A DNA stretch of 11,805 nt. It comes from Hydrogenothermaceae bacterium (GTDB lineage: Bacteria; Aquificota; Aquificia; Aquificales; Hydrogenothermaceae). This document shows positions 1 through 7,067 of the stretch, piece after piece. The notes under the pieces are model-generated. The model searched no databases. It saw only the letters and a list, made by a program, of their open reading frames with translations, and was not told where the DNA came from. Within the stretch, counting starts at the first letter, position 1, and every line of letters begins with the position of its first letter. Made by a program: the position numbers and the translations under genes. The stretch is taken from the NCBI GenBank assembly GCA_015490675.1, contig WFXI01000215.1:1-11805 (forward strand), given 5' to 3'.

Positions 1-38
1 CGTTAATAGATATTAGAAAAGAAATTAAAGTTATTTAG
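1..38 (+). CDS. Possible 3' end of an upstream gene (partial)
   Basis: One frame is open from the window edge to a TAG at 36-38 and reads LIDIRKEIKVI, which looks like the C-terminal end of an ordinary protein. The other two forward frames stop almost at once. The stop lies 10 bases before the next ATG, the tight spacing seen throughout the window. Eleven residues are too few to name a family, and a chance open frame is possible. Confidence 0.35.
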   Translation, partial: LIDIRKEIKVI

Positions 39-48
39 GTTTCTTTTT

Positions 49-450
49 ATGGAAGCTTTTACAATTATTTCTTTTGTGGCTTTTGTAGTAGGGTTTCTTT
101 ATCTTATTTTGAGAGATAACATAATGTATGATGCTTACTCTAGTAATAATAAATCTGAAACAGAAAAAAATGATAATGACAATTACATCTATGATGATTC
201 AACAGAAGATATTTCTTCCTCAAGTTATTCTTCCGATATCGATGATTCTTCATCCTTAGATGATGATATTCTTACAGACCCAGTTTATTGCCATTTGCCT
301 GGAAATATATATCACAGTATTTGCGAAGATGATGATTCTATTGATGATTTCCTCGATAACTCTAGCATATGGGACGACCATTGGGATGATTGGAACAATA
401 GCTGGGATGATGATTATTGGAATGATGACTGGCATAGTTGGGATGATTAG
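49..450 (+). CDS. Single-span membrane protein with Asp/Ser-rich body and Trp/Asp-rich C-terminal tail
   Basis: I do not recognise a family. The 133-residue product has one strong hydrophobic segment at about residues 4-21, followed by R22-D23. Almost all of the rest is low-complexity and acidic: Asn/Asp/Ser-rich from 31 to 75, Asp clusters at 64-73 and 94-100, and a tail from 107 to 133 with seven Trp among mostly Asp (units such as WDDHWDDW). Two Cys lie at 81 and 92. The tail is encoded by a degenerate repeat of TGGGATGAT-like units. The start follows a weak AGG at 37-39. The N-terminal segment could be a membrane anchor or uncleaved signal; topology is unclear because charges flanking it are few. 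An acidic, Trp-rich tail could bind cations or a basic partner, and the next gene is strongly basic, but this is speculation. It could be unrelated to CRISPR and simply lie upstream. Confidence 0.7.
   Translation: MEAFTIISFVAFVVGFLYLILRDNIMYDAYSSNNKSETEKNDNDNYIYDDSTEDISSSSYSSDIDDSSSLDDDILTDPVYCHLPGNIYHSICEDDDSIDDFLDNSSIWDDHWDDWNNSWDDDYWNDDWHSWDD
366..450 (+). repeat. Degenerate TGGGATGAT-like tandem units coding the Trp/Asp tail
   Basis: The 3' end of the membrane-protein gene is built from imperfect short units resembling TGGGATGAT, TGGGACGAC and TGGAATGAT, with occasional insertions. In the reading frame they give Trp-Asp-Asp-type steps. The repeat explains the low complexity of the tail. 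The pattern suggests expansion of a short coding repeat, and is not a CRISPR array: units are about 9-12 bases, abutting, and have no spacers. Confidence 0.6.
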
Positions 451-453
451 TAA

Positions 454-459
454 TATAAT
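454..459 (+). promoter_or_regulatory. Possible -10 element of the csm operon
   Basis: A perfect TATAAT lies just after the stop of the membrane-protein gene and before the Shine-Dalgarno of the small basic gene. Transcription would begin near 466. I see no convincing -35 box at the right distance, and TATAAT occurs by chance in DNA this AT-rich, so the operon may equally be read from further upstream. Confidence 0.3.
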
Positions 460-489
460 TACTAATAACAAAAGGGGAGCTTTCATAAA

Positions 490-663
490 ATGGCAAAAAG
501 AGAAAAAAAGAAAAAACTGCCATTATCAGGAGCTAAAAGGTATTCCCATAGGTCTCATATGGGATTTAAAAGATTTCTAAAAAACAAACACTATCAAGAC
601 TGGCTAGATAGACATTTAGAATACCTAAGGAAAAAGTATATAAAGCAAGAGGGGGATAAATGA
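490..663 (+). CDS. Small, strongly basic 57-aa protein, translationally coupled to cas10
   Basis: I do not recognise this protein. It starts MAKREKKKKL and is dominated by Lys and Arg (roughly 20 of 57 residues), with several aromatic and His residues (YSHRSHMGF, HYQDWLDRHLEYL). Residues about 25-52 could form one amphipathic helix. Support for a real gene: a good Shine-Dalgarno (AAGGGGAG, about 472-479) at suitable spacing; a stop TGA at 661-663 that overlaps the cas10 ATG in the 4-base ATGA arrangement typical of translational coupling; and a continuous frame across the gap between genes. The charge suggests binding to nucleic acid or to an acidic partner. It could be a small accessory of the Csm complex, or an unrelated small protein that happens to precede it. 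It is too short for most automated gene callers. Confidence 0.65.
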   Translation: MAKREKKKKLPLSGAKRYSHRSHMGFKRFLKNKHYQDWLDRHLEYLRKKYIKQEGDK

Positions 664-3197
664 ACAAAAAAGAAAAATATCTAATAGCCATAGCAGGTTT
701 ATTTCACGATATTGGAAAGTTTTATCAAAGAGCTAAAAAAAATCTAAAGAATCCTGGAGATACAAAAGACTTCAAATATTTACACGCTTACTATTCTTAT
801 AAGGTTATTAACGAAGACCTAAAAGAAGGCTTAAAAAGCGTTTTTTCAAATGAAGAACTAAATGTGATAATTGATGGGACTTATCATCATAATCCTAAAA
901 ATAATACTCAGAATTTAATTCAAAAGGCAGATTGGATTTCCTCTTCAGAAAGAGCAAAAGAAGGGAATATATATGATTTAGAAGTTTTACCAGAAGATAA
1001 AAAAGAAAAAATAAAAAACTTTGCAAGAAAAAATCCAAGACTAAAAAGCATTTTTGAAAACTTAAAATTAGATAAACCTTTTAAAAGAAAAAATTATTTT
1101 TACAAAATATTTCCATTAGAAATTTCTGAAGATATATTTCCTATAGATTTAGAAGAAGCATACATAAAGACCCTAGAGCTAAAGGAAGAAAAAGAGGAAA
1201 ATATTTTAGGCTCATATACAAAACATTGGGAAAATTTTCAAAACGAATTTAATAAAAAATTAAAAGAATGCAACTTAAAATTTGAAATCCATCCTGAAAA
1301 AGTTTTTAGTTTAATATATCATCTGCTATACAAATATCTGTGGTGTATTCCTGCATCAACTTATGATAATGAAAATAGGTCTAACCATTATCCAGATATA
1401 TCACTTTTTGACCATTCAAGAGTTTTATCTGCCATCGCAAGCTGCTTTTATGATTTTGATAAAGATGGTTTTAACCAAAAATCTTTAAAAGAATTTGAAA
1501 AAATTTTTAAAGATAAAGATGTTTTTTTACACATTAAAGTTGACATAGGTGGTATTCAGAAGTTCATCTACAATGTGTATCAAGGGAAAGGCGGAGTTGC
1601 AAAAACACTAAGAGGCAGAAGCTTTTATGTAATGTTACTTTGGGAAACATTAGCAAGATATATATTGCATAAATTAGAATATCCTTTATCAAATCTTTTA
1701 TATAGCGGTGGTGGAATTTTTGAAATATTAGTAGCAAATACAGAAAAAAATAAAGAAAAATTACAAGAAATAAAAAAAGATATAGAAACTTTCTTGGCAT
1801 CAAAATTTGAAGCAGATTTAGGAATATCTTTAGCTACCTATGAATACTCACCATATCAGATGACTAATGACTATAAATCGGTTTTAAGAAATTTAAACGA
1901 AAACCTAGATAATGCAAAAAAGCAAAAATTTATAAATCTATTAGAAAACGGAGAAATTTTTAACTTACTTAATGTGAATACAGAAAAAATAAAAAATAAT
2001 AAGAAAAAATGTCCAGTCTGCCAGACATACCTTATAGACGAAAATCTAACAGATGATAATGAAATATGTAATAACTGTAAAGAGTTTAGAAACATTGGAC
2101 ATTACCTTCCAAGAACTGTTGCTTTATTATTTTCTAATGATGAAAATTTAAAAGAGAAAGTTTCAAACAAAGAAAAAGTTGTTCAATTTTCAAAATTTGG
2201 AAGTGTTTATTTGGTAACTGATAAAAATTCTAAAGATTTAGAAAATTTATATAAAGATAAATTTACAACTGAAATCCTAGATGTTAATAATACATCTTTA
2301 AAAGATAAAGCAACAGGATTTAAATTTATCGGAAAATCTGTTCCTATTGCTATAGAGAATATATCTCCAGAAGAAAGCGGAGAAGAAGAAACTATAGAAA
2401 ACGGACAAATTGTTCCATTCACATATCTAGCCAAGTTTTCAGAAGGTGATGAAAGAATAGGTGTAATCAGAGCTGATGTGGATAATCTTGGAAGATTATT
2501 TAGTGATGGACTAAAAGATAAAATATCTATTTCTAGAATTGCTACTTTAAGTCGTTCTTTAGATTTATTCTTTTCTGGATATTTAAATAAGATTTGTGAA
2601 AAGTTATCAACCAAGTATAAACAGCAATATAAAGATGCAAAAATAAAAAACTTTTTCTATATTTTATACTCTGGTGGAGATGATGTATTTCTCGTTTCCA
2701 GTTGGGACAAGGCTATAGAAATAATACAGGAAATACATAGTTCCTTTAAAAGATATACCTGCTTTAATCCTAACATTACCATATCCTCAGGATATACCCA
2801 GTCAAAACCAAAATTTCCTATTAGGGTTTCTGCAGATATAGCTGGTGAGGCGGAAGAAAAAGCAAAAAACTCTGGAAAAAACAAAATTTGTATCTTAGGA
2901 AATACACTAACCTGGGATGATATGGAAGATGCAAAAACTATCGCAGAAAAATGGAGTAATTATATAAATAATGGAGATATTCAAAGAGGATTTATATATG
3001 CAGTTCATAAATTAAAAGAACAATTTCTTAAACAAGGTAATCCTATGTATTATCCTTATATGCAGTATTACATAGCAAGAAATATCTCAAAAGAAGAATT
3101 AAAAAATGACATTGGGAAAACATTACTAAACGAAAAGATTATTGAAAAATTAGACTTTATAACAAACTTTACCGCTTTAAAAACAAGAAACAGATAA
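660..3197 (+). CDS. cas10: Cas10/Csm1, large subunit of the type III-A CRISPR effector
   Basis: Cas10 is the large subunit of the Csm complex. In active family members the HD domain cuts single-stranded DNA, and the palm domain makes cyclic oligoadenylate once target RNA is bound. The 845-aa length is typical for Csm1. Visible landmarks: HD motif H16-D17 (LFHDIGK), with YHH at 75-77 supplying further likely metal ligands; a degenerate first palm with SGGG at 349-352; a zinc site C451/C454 and C470/C473; ADVDN at 605-609 with the conserved palm aspartates; and the cyclase motif GGDD at 672-675. All key residues are intact, so both nuclease and cyclase outputs are predicted to work. The start at 660 follows GAGGGGG at 649-655 and overlaps the stop of the small basic gene. 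Downstream the CalpL SAVED domain is the expected receiver of the cyclic nucleotide. Identification is firm. Confidence 0.97.
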   Translation: MNKKEKYLIAIAGLFHDIGKFYQRAKKNLKNPGDTKDFKYLHAYYSYKVINEDLKEGLKSVFSNEELNVIIDGTYHHNPKNNTQNLIQKADWISSSERAKEGNIYDLEVLPEDKKEKIKNFARKNPRLKSIFENLKLDKPFKRKNYFYKIFPLEISEDIFPIDLEEAYIKTLELKEEKEENILGSYTKHWENFQNEFNKKLKECNLKFEIHPEKVFSLIYHLLYKYLWCIPASTYDNENRSNHYPDISLFDHSRVLSAIASCFYDFDKDGFNQKSLKEFEKIFKDKDVFLHIKVDIGGIQKFIYNVYQGKGGVAKTLRGRSFYVMLLWETLARYILHKLEYPLSNLLYSGGGIFEILVANTEKNKEKLQEIKKDIETFLASKFEADLGISLATYEYSPYQMTNDYKSVLRNLNENLDNAKKQKFINLLENGEIFNLLNVNTEKIKNNKKKCPVCQTYLIDENLTDDNEICNNCKEFRNIGHYLPRTVALLFSNDENLKEKVSNKEKVVQFSKFGSVYLVTDKNSKDLENLYKDKFTTEILDVNNTSLKDKATGFKFIGKSVPIAIENISPEESGEEETIENGQIVPFTYLAKFSEGDERIGVIRADVDNLGRLFSDGLKDKISISRIATLSRSLDLFFSGYLNKICEKLSTKYKQQYKDAKIKNFFYILYSGGDDVFLVSSWDKAIEIIQEIHSSFKRYTCFNPNITISSGYTQSKPKFPIRVSADIAGEAEEKAKNSGKNKICILGNTLTWDDMEDAKTIAEKWSNYINNGDIQRGFIYAVHKLKEQFLKQGNPMYYPYMQYYIARNISKEELKNDIGKTLLNEKIIEKLDFITNFTALKTRNR

Positions 3198-3199
3198 AC

Positions 3200-3210
3200 G
3201 GAGGGATAAA
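3200..3210 (+). promoter_or_regulatory. Strong Shine-Dalgarno of csm2
   Basis: GGAGGGATAAA directly precedes the csm2 ATG. The same 11 bases precede the csm3 ATG at 3644-3654, and a near match precedes cas10. These strong sites contrast with the absence of any Shine-Dalgarno before the 161-aa gene and recN. Confidence 0.8.
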
Positions 3211-3642
3211 ATGAACAAAAATCAAAATTTTGAAGATTATATATCTAAACTTACCGAAGAAATAAAAAAATCAAAAAAACTTTCTGATGTTCTAAAGCCA
3301 GAAAAGTTTGCACCTCCTAATGGATATGCAGAAAGAGTTGTTTTAAGTTTGAAAAAAGGAAAACATTCAAAATTAAAAACATCCCAGTTAAGAAAAATAT
3401 TTACCGAAGTAAAGGAAATATGTAATAAGAAAATAAAAGGCTTTTCGGAAGCAGATACAGAACTTTACCTTTTGTATCCTAAACTAGCCTATGCAGAAGG
3501 AAGGGAATTAATGCCTAGAAACTTTTATAAGCTTTTAGTTGCTTGTCTAGATAAATTAAAGGAAAATGCAGACAAAGAAGATTTTAAAATGTTTGAAGAG
3601 TTTATGACAGCAATAGTGGCATATAACAAAAGATACGAGTAA
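3211..3642 (+). CDS. csm2: Csm2, small subunit of the type III-A effector
   Basis: Csm2 is the small helical subunit that lines the belly of the Csm complex and contacts the crRNA-target RNA duplex. The 143-aa product is basic and almost entirely helical in pattern. It carries typical small-subunit features: a long N-terminal helix, a KLKTSQLRKIF segment at about 54-64, and a YPKLAYAEGR segment at about 89-98. It follows the cas10 stop by 13 bases and precedes csm3 by 12 bases, with the same ribosome-binding box before both genes. Small subunits diverge fast, so the name rests on these motifs together with the position between csm1 and csm3. Confidence 0.93.
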   Translation: MNKNQNFEDYISKLTEEIKKSKKLSDVLKPEKFAPPNGYAERVVLSLKKGKHSKLKTSQLRKIFTEVKEICNKKIKGFSEADTELYLLYPKLAYAEGRELMPRNFYKLLVACLDKLKENADKEDFKMFEEFMTAIVAYNKRYE

Positions 3643-3643
3643 A

Positions 3644-3654
3644 GGAGGGATAAA
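3644..3654 (+). promoter_or_regulatory. Strong Shine-Dalgarno of csm3
   Basis: GGAGGGATAAA, identical to the box before csm2. High ribosome loading here fits the need for several Csm2 and Csm3 copies per complex, although the cas10 box is almost as strong. Confidence 0.8.
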
Positions 3655-4485
3655 ATGGATTTGAAACTAGAATTTCAAGGGATTTATAAAATAAAAGCAA
3701 AACTACAATGCATAACAGGTTTACATATAGGTGGCTCAAAAGAAAATTTTGAAATAGGTGGAATAGATAATCCAGTAATAAAAACTACTACTTCACTAAA
3801 TTTAGGAGATAGAGAAATAAAAGAAGGAATGCCATATATTCCTGGTTCTTCATTAAAAGGAAAGATAAGAAGCCTTTTAGAGTGGCAGTATGGATTAGTA
3901 AAAGCTAAATTTAAAGATGGTAAAGTTAAAGGTGAAACAATTATTACAGACAACACTGGAGAAAATCTTAATGATGTAGCAATTGTTTTTGGAACAGGTG
4001 CTAGCTTACCGAAGGAGTATAAAAATATATACCCCCAGCCTGTGAGAGTTAAGTTTTTTGATGCGTATCCTACCAAAGAAACAATTAGTAAATGGGAAGA
4101 AGAACTTGGAGCTGGATTATACACAGAAGTTAAGGTAGAAAATGCTATAGATAGGATTACATCGGTGGCTAATCCTAGACAACAAGAAAGAGTTCCAGCA
4201 GGTTCTGAGTTTGAAGTTGAAATAATTTTTGAAGTTTTTGAAGATAAAGATTTAGATAGACTAAAAATTGTTTTTGAAGGAATGAAAAGATTAGAAGACA
4301 ACTATCTTGGTGGAGGTGGTTCTAGGGGAAATGGTAGAGTTAAATTTGAAGAAATAATTGTAGAGTTTAAAGATAAAAACTCTTATCTAAATCCAGAACA
4401 TAAGCCAAAAGAAAAATCTTTCAGTTCTGTAGATGAAGCTTTAGCAGGTTTTCAGGAAATTAAGAATCTTGCAAAAGGTGCTTAA
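3655..4485 (+). CDS. csm3: Csm3, Cas7-type backbone subunit and target-RNA nuclease
   Basis: Csm3 is the repeated RAMP backbone protein that holds the crRNA and cuts bound target RNA at 6-nt steps. Visible motifs: LHIGG at 23-27; the loop IGGIDNP at 34-40, whose D38 sits where the catalytic Asp of Csm3 is expected; YIPGSSLKGKIRSLLEW at 61-77, a hallmark of Cas7 RAMPs; and the glycine-rich GGGGSRGNGRV at 219-229. The slicer Asp appears present, so RNA cleavage is predicted. At 276 aa it is longer than well-studied Csm3 proteins (around 220), partly because of a tail of about 48 residues after the Gly-rich loop. Csm4 begins 2 bases after the stop. Confidence 0.96.
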   Translation: MDLKLEFQGIYKIKAKLQCITGLHIGGSKENFEIGGIDNPVIKTTTSLNLGDREIKEGMPYIPGSSLKGKIRSLLEWQYGLVKAKFKDGKVKGETIITDNTGENLNDVAIVFGTGASLPKEYKNIYPQPVRVKFFDAYPTKETISKWEEELGAGLYTEVKVENAIDRITSVANPRQQERVPAGSEFEVEIIFEVFEDKDLDRLKIVFEGMKRLEDNYLGGGGSRGNGRVKFEEIIVEFKDKNSYLNPEHKPKEKSFSSVDEALAGFQEIKNLAKGA

Positions 4486-4487
4486 AA

Positions 4488-5438
4488 ATGAATTTATATA
4501 AGGTTGATATAATTCCTTTATCAAATTTTAGAGATTTCCCTTCATCATATACTATTTTTGGAGCAATATGCTGGGGATATTCTTTATTATTTGGAGAAAA
4601 CAACCTTGAAAAACTACTTAAAAATTTTGAGGAAAACAATCCTTCGTTTTTAGTAAGTTCTATATTCCCTAAGTATGAAAATAATTATTTGTTTCCAAAA
4701 CCAAATCTAAAATCTGTCAGGAAAGATAAAGGTGAAGAAGACTACAAAAAATTGAAAAAAATTTCATATATAGACTTGGAACTGTTAGAAGAAGTATTAG
4801 AAAATAAAGTAACAGATGAGTATGAATTAAATAGTAGATTAAGGGAGAAAACATACCTCTTTGAAATAAAAAATTTCAAAAAAGATATAATTCCCCACGC
4901 ATCAATAGATAGAGTTTCAACAGCAACAGAAGGAGCAGGGCAACTTTACTTTGAAGAAATTGTATCGTTAAATAATGGCTATTTTCTAATTGCTATAAAA
5001 GATGAAAACATAAAAAAACAATTAGAAGCAGTATTTGAAGTTTTACAGGATATAGGCATAGGAGGAAATCGCTCTATTGGATATGGGAAAGTTAGGTTTG
5101 GTAAACTTGAGCCTTTTAAAGAAATTGAAAAATATTTTCACAACAAAACAAATAAATTTATAACCCTTTCGCCAATAATTCCTGAAGCAAATACATATAA
5201 CCTAAAAGATAGTTACTATGAGTACTTTACCTTTAGGGGAGCTATTGATAATAACTACAACTTTAAAAATGTAGATATATGGAAAAGAAAAGTTATTTAT
5301 CTAAAAGAAGGCTCTTGTTTAAAGACAAAAACACAAAAAAGTACCTATGGAAGTTTTTATAAAACAAAAACTATAAATGGGAAAAATATATATCAGTATG
5401 GTTTAGCATTTCCTTTATATATTCAAGGGGGAAATTAG
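4488..5438 (+). CDS. csm4: Csm4, Cas5-type subunit capping the crRNA 5' handle
   Basis: Csm4 binds the 5' tag of the crRNA and joins Cas10 to the Csm3 filament. The 316-aa product begins with a RAMP strand (MNLYKVDII) and an FRDFPSSYTIFGAICWGY segment at about 14-31, as in the Cas5-like subunit. The RAMP glycine-rich loop reads GIGGNRSIGYGKV at about 190-202. Length and order, between csm3 and csm5, fit Csm4. It starts 2 bases after the csm3 stop, with AAAGGTG inside the end of csm3 as ribosome-binding site, and ends 1 base before the csm5 ATG. This close packing implies one transcript. Confidence 0.93.
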   Translation: MNLYKVDIIPLSNFRDFPSSYTIFGAICWGYSLLFGENNLEKLLKNFEENNPSFLVSSIFPKYENNYLFPKPNLKSVRKDKGEEDYKKLKKISYIDLELLEEVLENKVTDEYELNSRLREKTYLFEIKNFKKDIIPHASIDRVSTATEGAGQLYFEEIVSLNNGYFLIAIKDENIKKQLEAVFEVLQDIGIGGNRSIGYGKVRFGKLEPFKEIEKYFHNKTNKFITLSPIIPEANTYNLKDSYYEYFTFRGAIDNNYNFKNVDIWKRKVIYLKEGSCLKTKTQKSTYGSFYKTKTINGKNIYQYGLAFPLYIQGGN

Positions 5439-5439
5439 A

Positions 5440-6558
5440 ATGAAATTTGATTTAATAGTGTTATCTCCTATTCATATAGGAAATGGTGAACAGATAAGCA
5501 ACTGGCAGTATCAAATAGAAAATAAAACTGTAAAAATTTATAGTTTCGATAAAGTAGTTTATAAACTGAGAAATGATAAACAAAAACTTATAAACTTTTC
5601 TGCAACTATAGAAAATAATCCATTAAATATGTGTTTAGGAAATGTATTACCTAAATTTAATATAAATGTTAATCCAGAATACACATTACAACTTTTTGGA
5701 AAAACAAAAAACAAAAACAATGAATATAAACCTATTTGGGAGTTTATAAAAGAAGGGAAAAAGGTATATATTCCTGCTACTGAGATAAAAGGAGCTATAA
5801 GAACAGCTCTCTTTTATAAAATTCTGAAAGATGCATTTACTAAAAATAAAAATAAGCAAAAACAATTCATAGAGGAATATGAAAACTGTGCCAGAGAAAA
5901 CGACAAAAAAGCTATAAAGAAAAAATTTAAAGATTTTATACAAAAATGGGAAAACTTTGCATTTAGAGAAAAAGACGCAAAAACAGATTTTCTAAAAAAT
6001 CTAATCATAAGCGATACAGATTTAAAAAATCCAGAAGAAGTTTTATCTGTTAAAGATATAATTCCTCTTGGAGTTTCCAGAAAATTTGAAGAACTTCACG
6101 AAATCGTAAACAGAGGAACAAAATTTGAAATAAAAATAGACATCATAAACAGCGTAGAATTTAAGTATGTATTTCCAAAACACTATAAAGATTATCTAAA
6201 CTTTGAGGCTATAATGCAAGCAACCAGTGAATTTGCAAGCAAACTGTTAGATGAAGAAATAGATTATTTCAAGAATGCAAAAGAAATTGAGGAAAAAGAT
6301 AAAACTAAAATTTTAGAAAATTTAACAAAATGGAAAAGACTTGCAGAAACAAAAAAATATATATTCCTTAGAATAGGGAAACATCAAGGCTTTTTAAGCA
6401 CAACAATAAATATTCTTGTAAAAGAAATATCTCCAAAAGTTTACTCAAATGTATATCCTAAGCTAGTTCCAAAAGGATATAAAGATTTTCCAAATAAATC
6501 TAGGAAAATTACAATTGATAAAGAAGTCCTAGGCTGGTGTGTTTTAAGCAAAATTTAA
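5440..6558 (+). CDS. csm5: Csm5, Cas7-like subunit at the 3' end of the crRNA
   Basis: Csm5 caps the 3' end of the Csm filament and takes part in crRNA maturation. The 372-aa product opens with the RAMP strand MKFDLIVLSPIHIGNGEQIS (1-20), has the Cas7-type segment YIPATEIKGAIRTALF at 110-125, a Lys-rich helical insertion at about 130-175, and LRIGKHQGFLSTTI at 310-323 in the place of the usual Csm5 Gly-rich loop. That loop is less glycine-rich than usual. The ribosome-binding site (GGGGG, about 5427-5431) lies within the csm4 end. It is the last csm gene; a separate promoter for the following cassette lies about 10-20 bases downstream. Confidence 0.93.
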   Translation: MKFDLIVLSPIHIGNGEQISNWQYQIENKTVKIYSFDKVVYKLRNDKQKLINFSATIENNPLNMCLGNVLPKFNINVNPEYTLQLFGKTKNKNNEYKPIWEFIKEGKKVYIPATEIKGAIRTALFYKILKDAFTKNKNKQKQFIEEYENCARENDKKAIKKKFKDFIQKWENFAFREKDAKTDFLKNLIISDTDLKNPEEVLSVKDIIPLGVSRKFEELHEIVNRGTKFEIKIDIINSVEFKYVFPKHYKDYLNFEAIMQATSEFASKLLDEEIDYFKNAKEIEEKDKTKILENLTKWKRLAETKKYIFLRIGKHQGFLSTTINILVKEISPKVYSNVYPKLVPKGYKDFPNKSRKITIDKEVLGWCVLSKI

Positions 6559-6566
6559 ATTTTTTA

Positions 6567-6575
6567 TGCTAATAT
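6567..6575 (+). promoter_or_regulatory. Extended -10 promoter of the signalling cassette, probably leaderless
   Basis: TGCTAATAT has the TG-N spacing of an extended -10 element. It ends 6 bases before the ATG at 6582, so transcription would start at or next to the start codon. The bases between are all T, and there is no Shine-Dalgarno, which agrees with a leaderless message. The 23-base gap after csm5 leaves room for little else. Read-through from csm5 is still possible. Whether the housekeeping sigma factor or CalpS uses this site cannot be told from sequence. Confidence 0.5.
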
Positions 6576-6581
6576 TTTTTT

Positions 6582-7067
6582 ATGCTTTTAAGAGAAATTC
6601 TTTCTGAAGTTTTCGAGGGATATTTTTTAAAAAATGGGGATTTTTGTGTTTTAAATGTAAAAGCATTTTTTGAAAAAACTAACTATTTACTTTCATCTAA
6701 TTCTACAAAATTATCAGATAAAAAAGCTCGCCCAATAATCATATCTGAAGTAAAAAACGAAACAGTAAAGTTTTTAACTACAACAACAAATTTATTTACA
6801 AGGCAATACAGACCAAAAATCTCTATTGAAAACTGCAAGATATTTAAAAAAGAAGATGAATGTTTTGGATTAAACCTAAAAAGAAAGCATAGCTGGATTT
6901 TTGCCAAGAAAACCTCTAAAGCAAAAAGGTTTAGAGTTTTTTATACAGTTGATATTCATACATTAAAAGATTTAGAAGAAAAGGGATTATTTAAAATATG
7001 TGGGAATTGTAAAGATGCATTAGAAGAAATAATAAAAAAAGCATATGAGCTTGGGGAGATTTTATGA
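6582..7067 (+). CDS. Unrecognised 161-aa protein heading the Calp cassette; weak MazF/PemK-like pattern
   Basis: I do not recognise this protein with confidence. Residues 48-55 (KARPIIIS) followed by a short hydrophilic turn and VKFLTTTTN at 62-70 resemble the RPxxxxS...PxTS strands of MazF/PemK-type SH3-like barrels. A later stretch, SWIFAKKTSKAKRFRVFYTV at 104-123, could be the remaining strands, and LKDLEEKGL at 128-136 a closing helix. Cysteines lie at 22, 85, 94, 140 and 143; C140-G-N-C143 could help bind zinc. It carries its own promoter, and its stop overlaps the calpS ATG by 4 bases (ATGA), so it is coupled to the sigma factor. CalpT is a MazF relative too, so this may be a second member of that fold with a toxin, RNA-binding or CalpS-modulating role. 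This is inference; it may be an unrelated fold. Confidence 0.85.
   Translation: MLLREILSEVFEGYFLKNGDFCVLNVKAFFEKTNYLLSSNSTKLSDKKARPIIISEVKNETVKFLTTTTNLFTRQYRPKISIENCKIFKKEDECFGLNLKRKHSWIFAKKTSKAKRFRVFYTVDIHTLKDLEEKGLFKICGNCKDALEEIIKKAYELGEIL

Noticed and set aside
366..450. CRISPR-like repeat array
   Set aside because: Units are about 9-12 bases, degenerate, abutting and in frame with a coding sequence; there are no spacers.
260..580. Met/Ile-rich 106-aa forward frame overlapping the membrane-protein and small basic genes
   Set aside because: It is the off-frame reading of the GAT/TGG-rich repeat, giving monotonous Ile/Met/Gly, and it has no good start signal.
49..663. A single gene split by a nonsense mutation, since the 133-aa and 57-aa frames share the same phase
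   Set aside because: Several stops in that frame lie between 448 and 490, and the second gene has its own Shine-Dalgarno. Composition also switches from acidic to basic.
2207..2614. 135-aa reverse-strand frame inside cas10
   Set aside because: It is a complement shadow of a well-supported gene and has no recognisable motifs or ribosome-binding site.
3684..4301. 205-aa reverse-strand frame
   Set aside because: It lies wholly inside csm3, is Ser/Leu/Phe-rich as expected for the complement of an AT-rich lysine-rich gene, and shows no domain.
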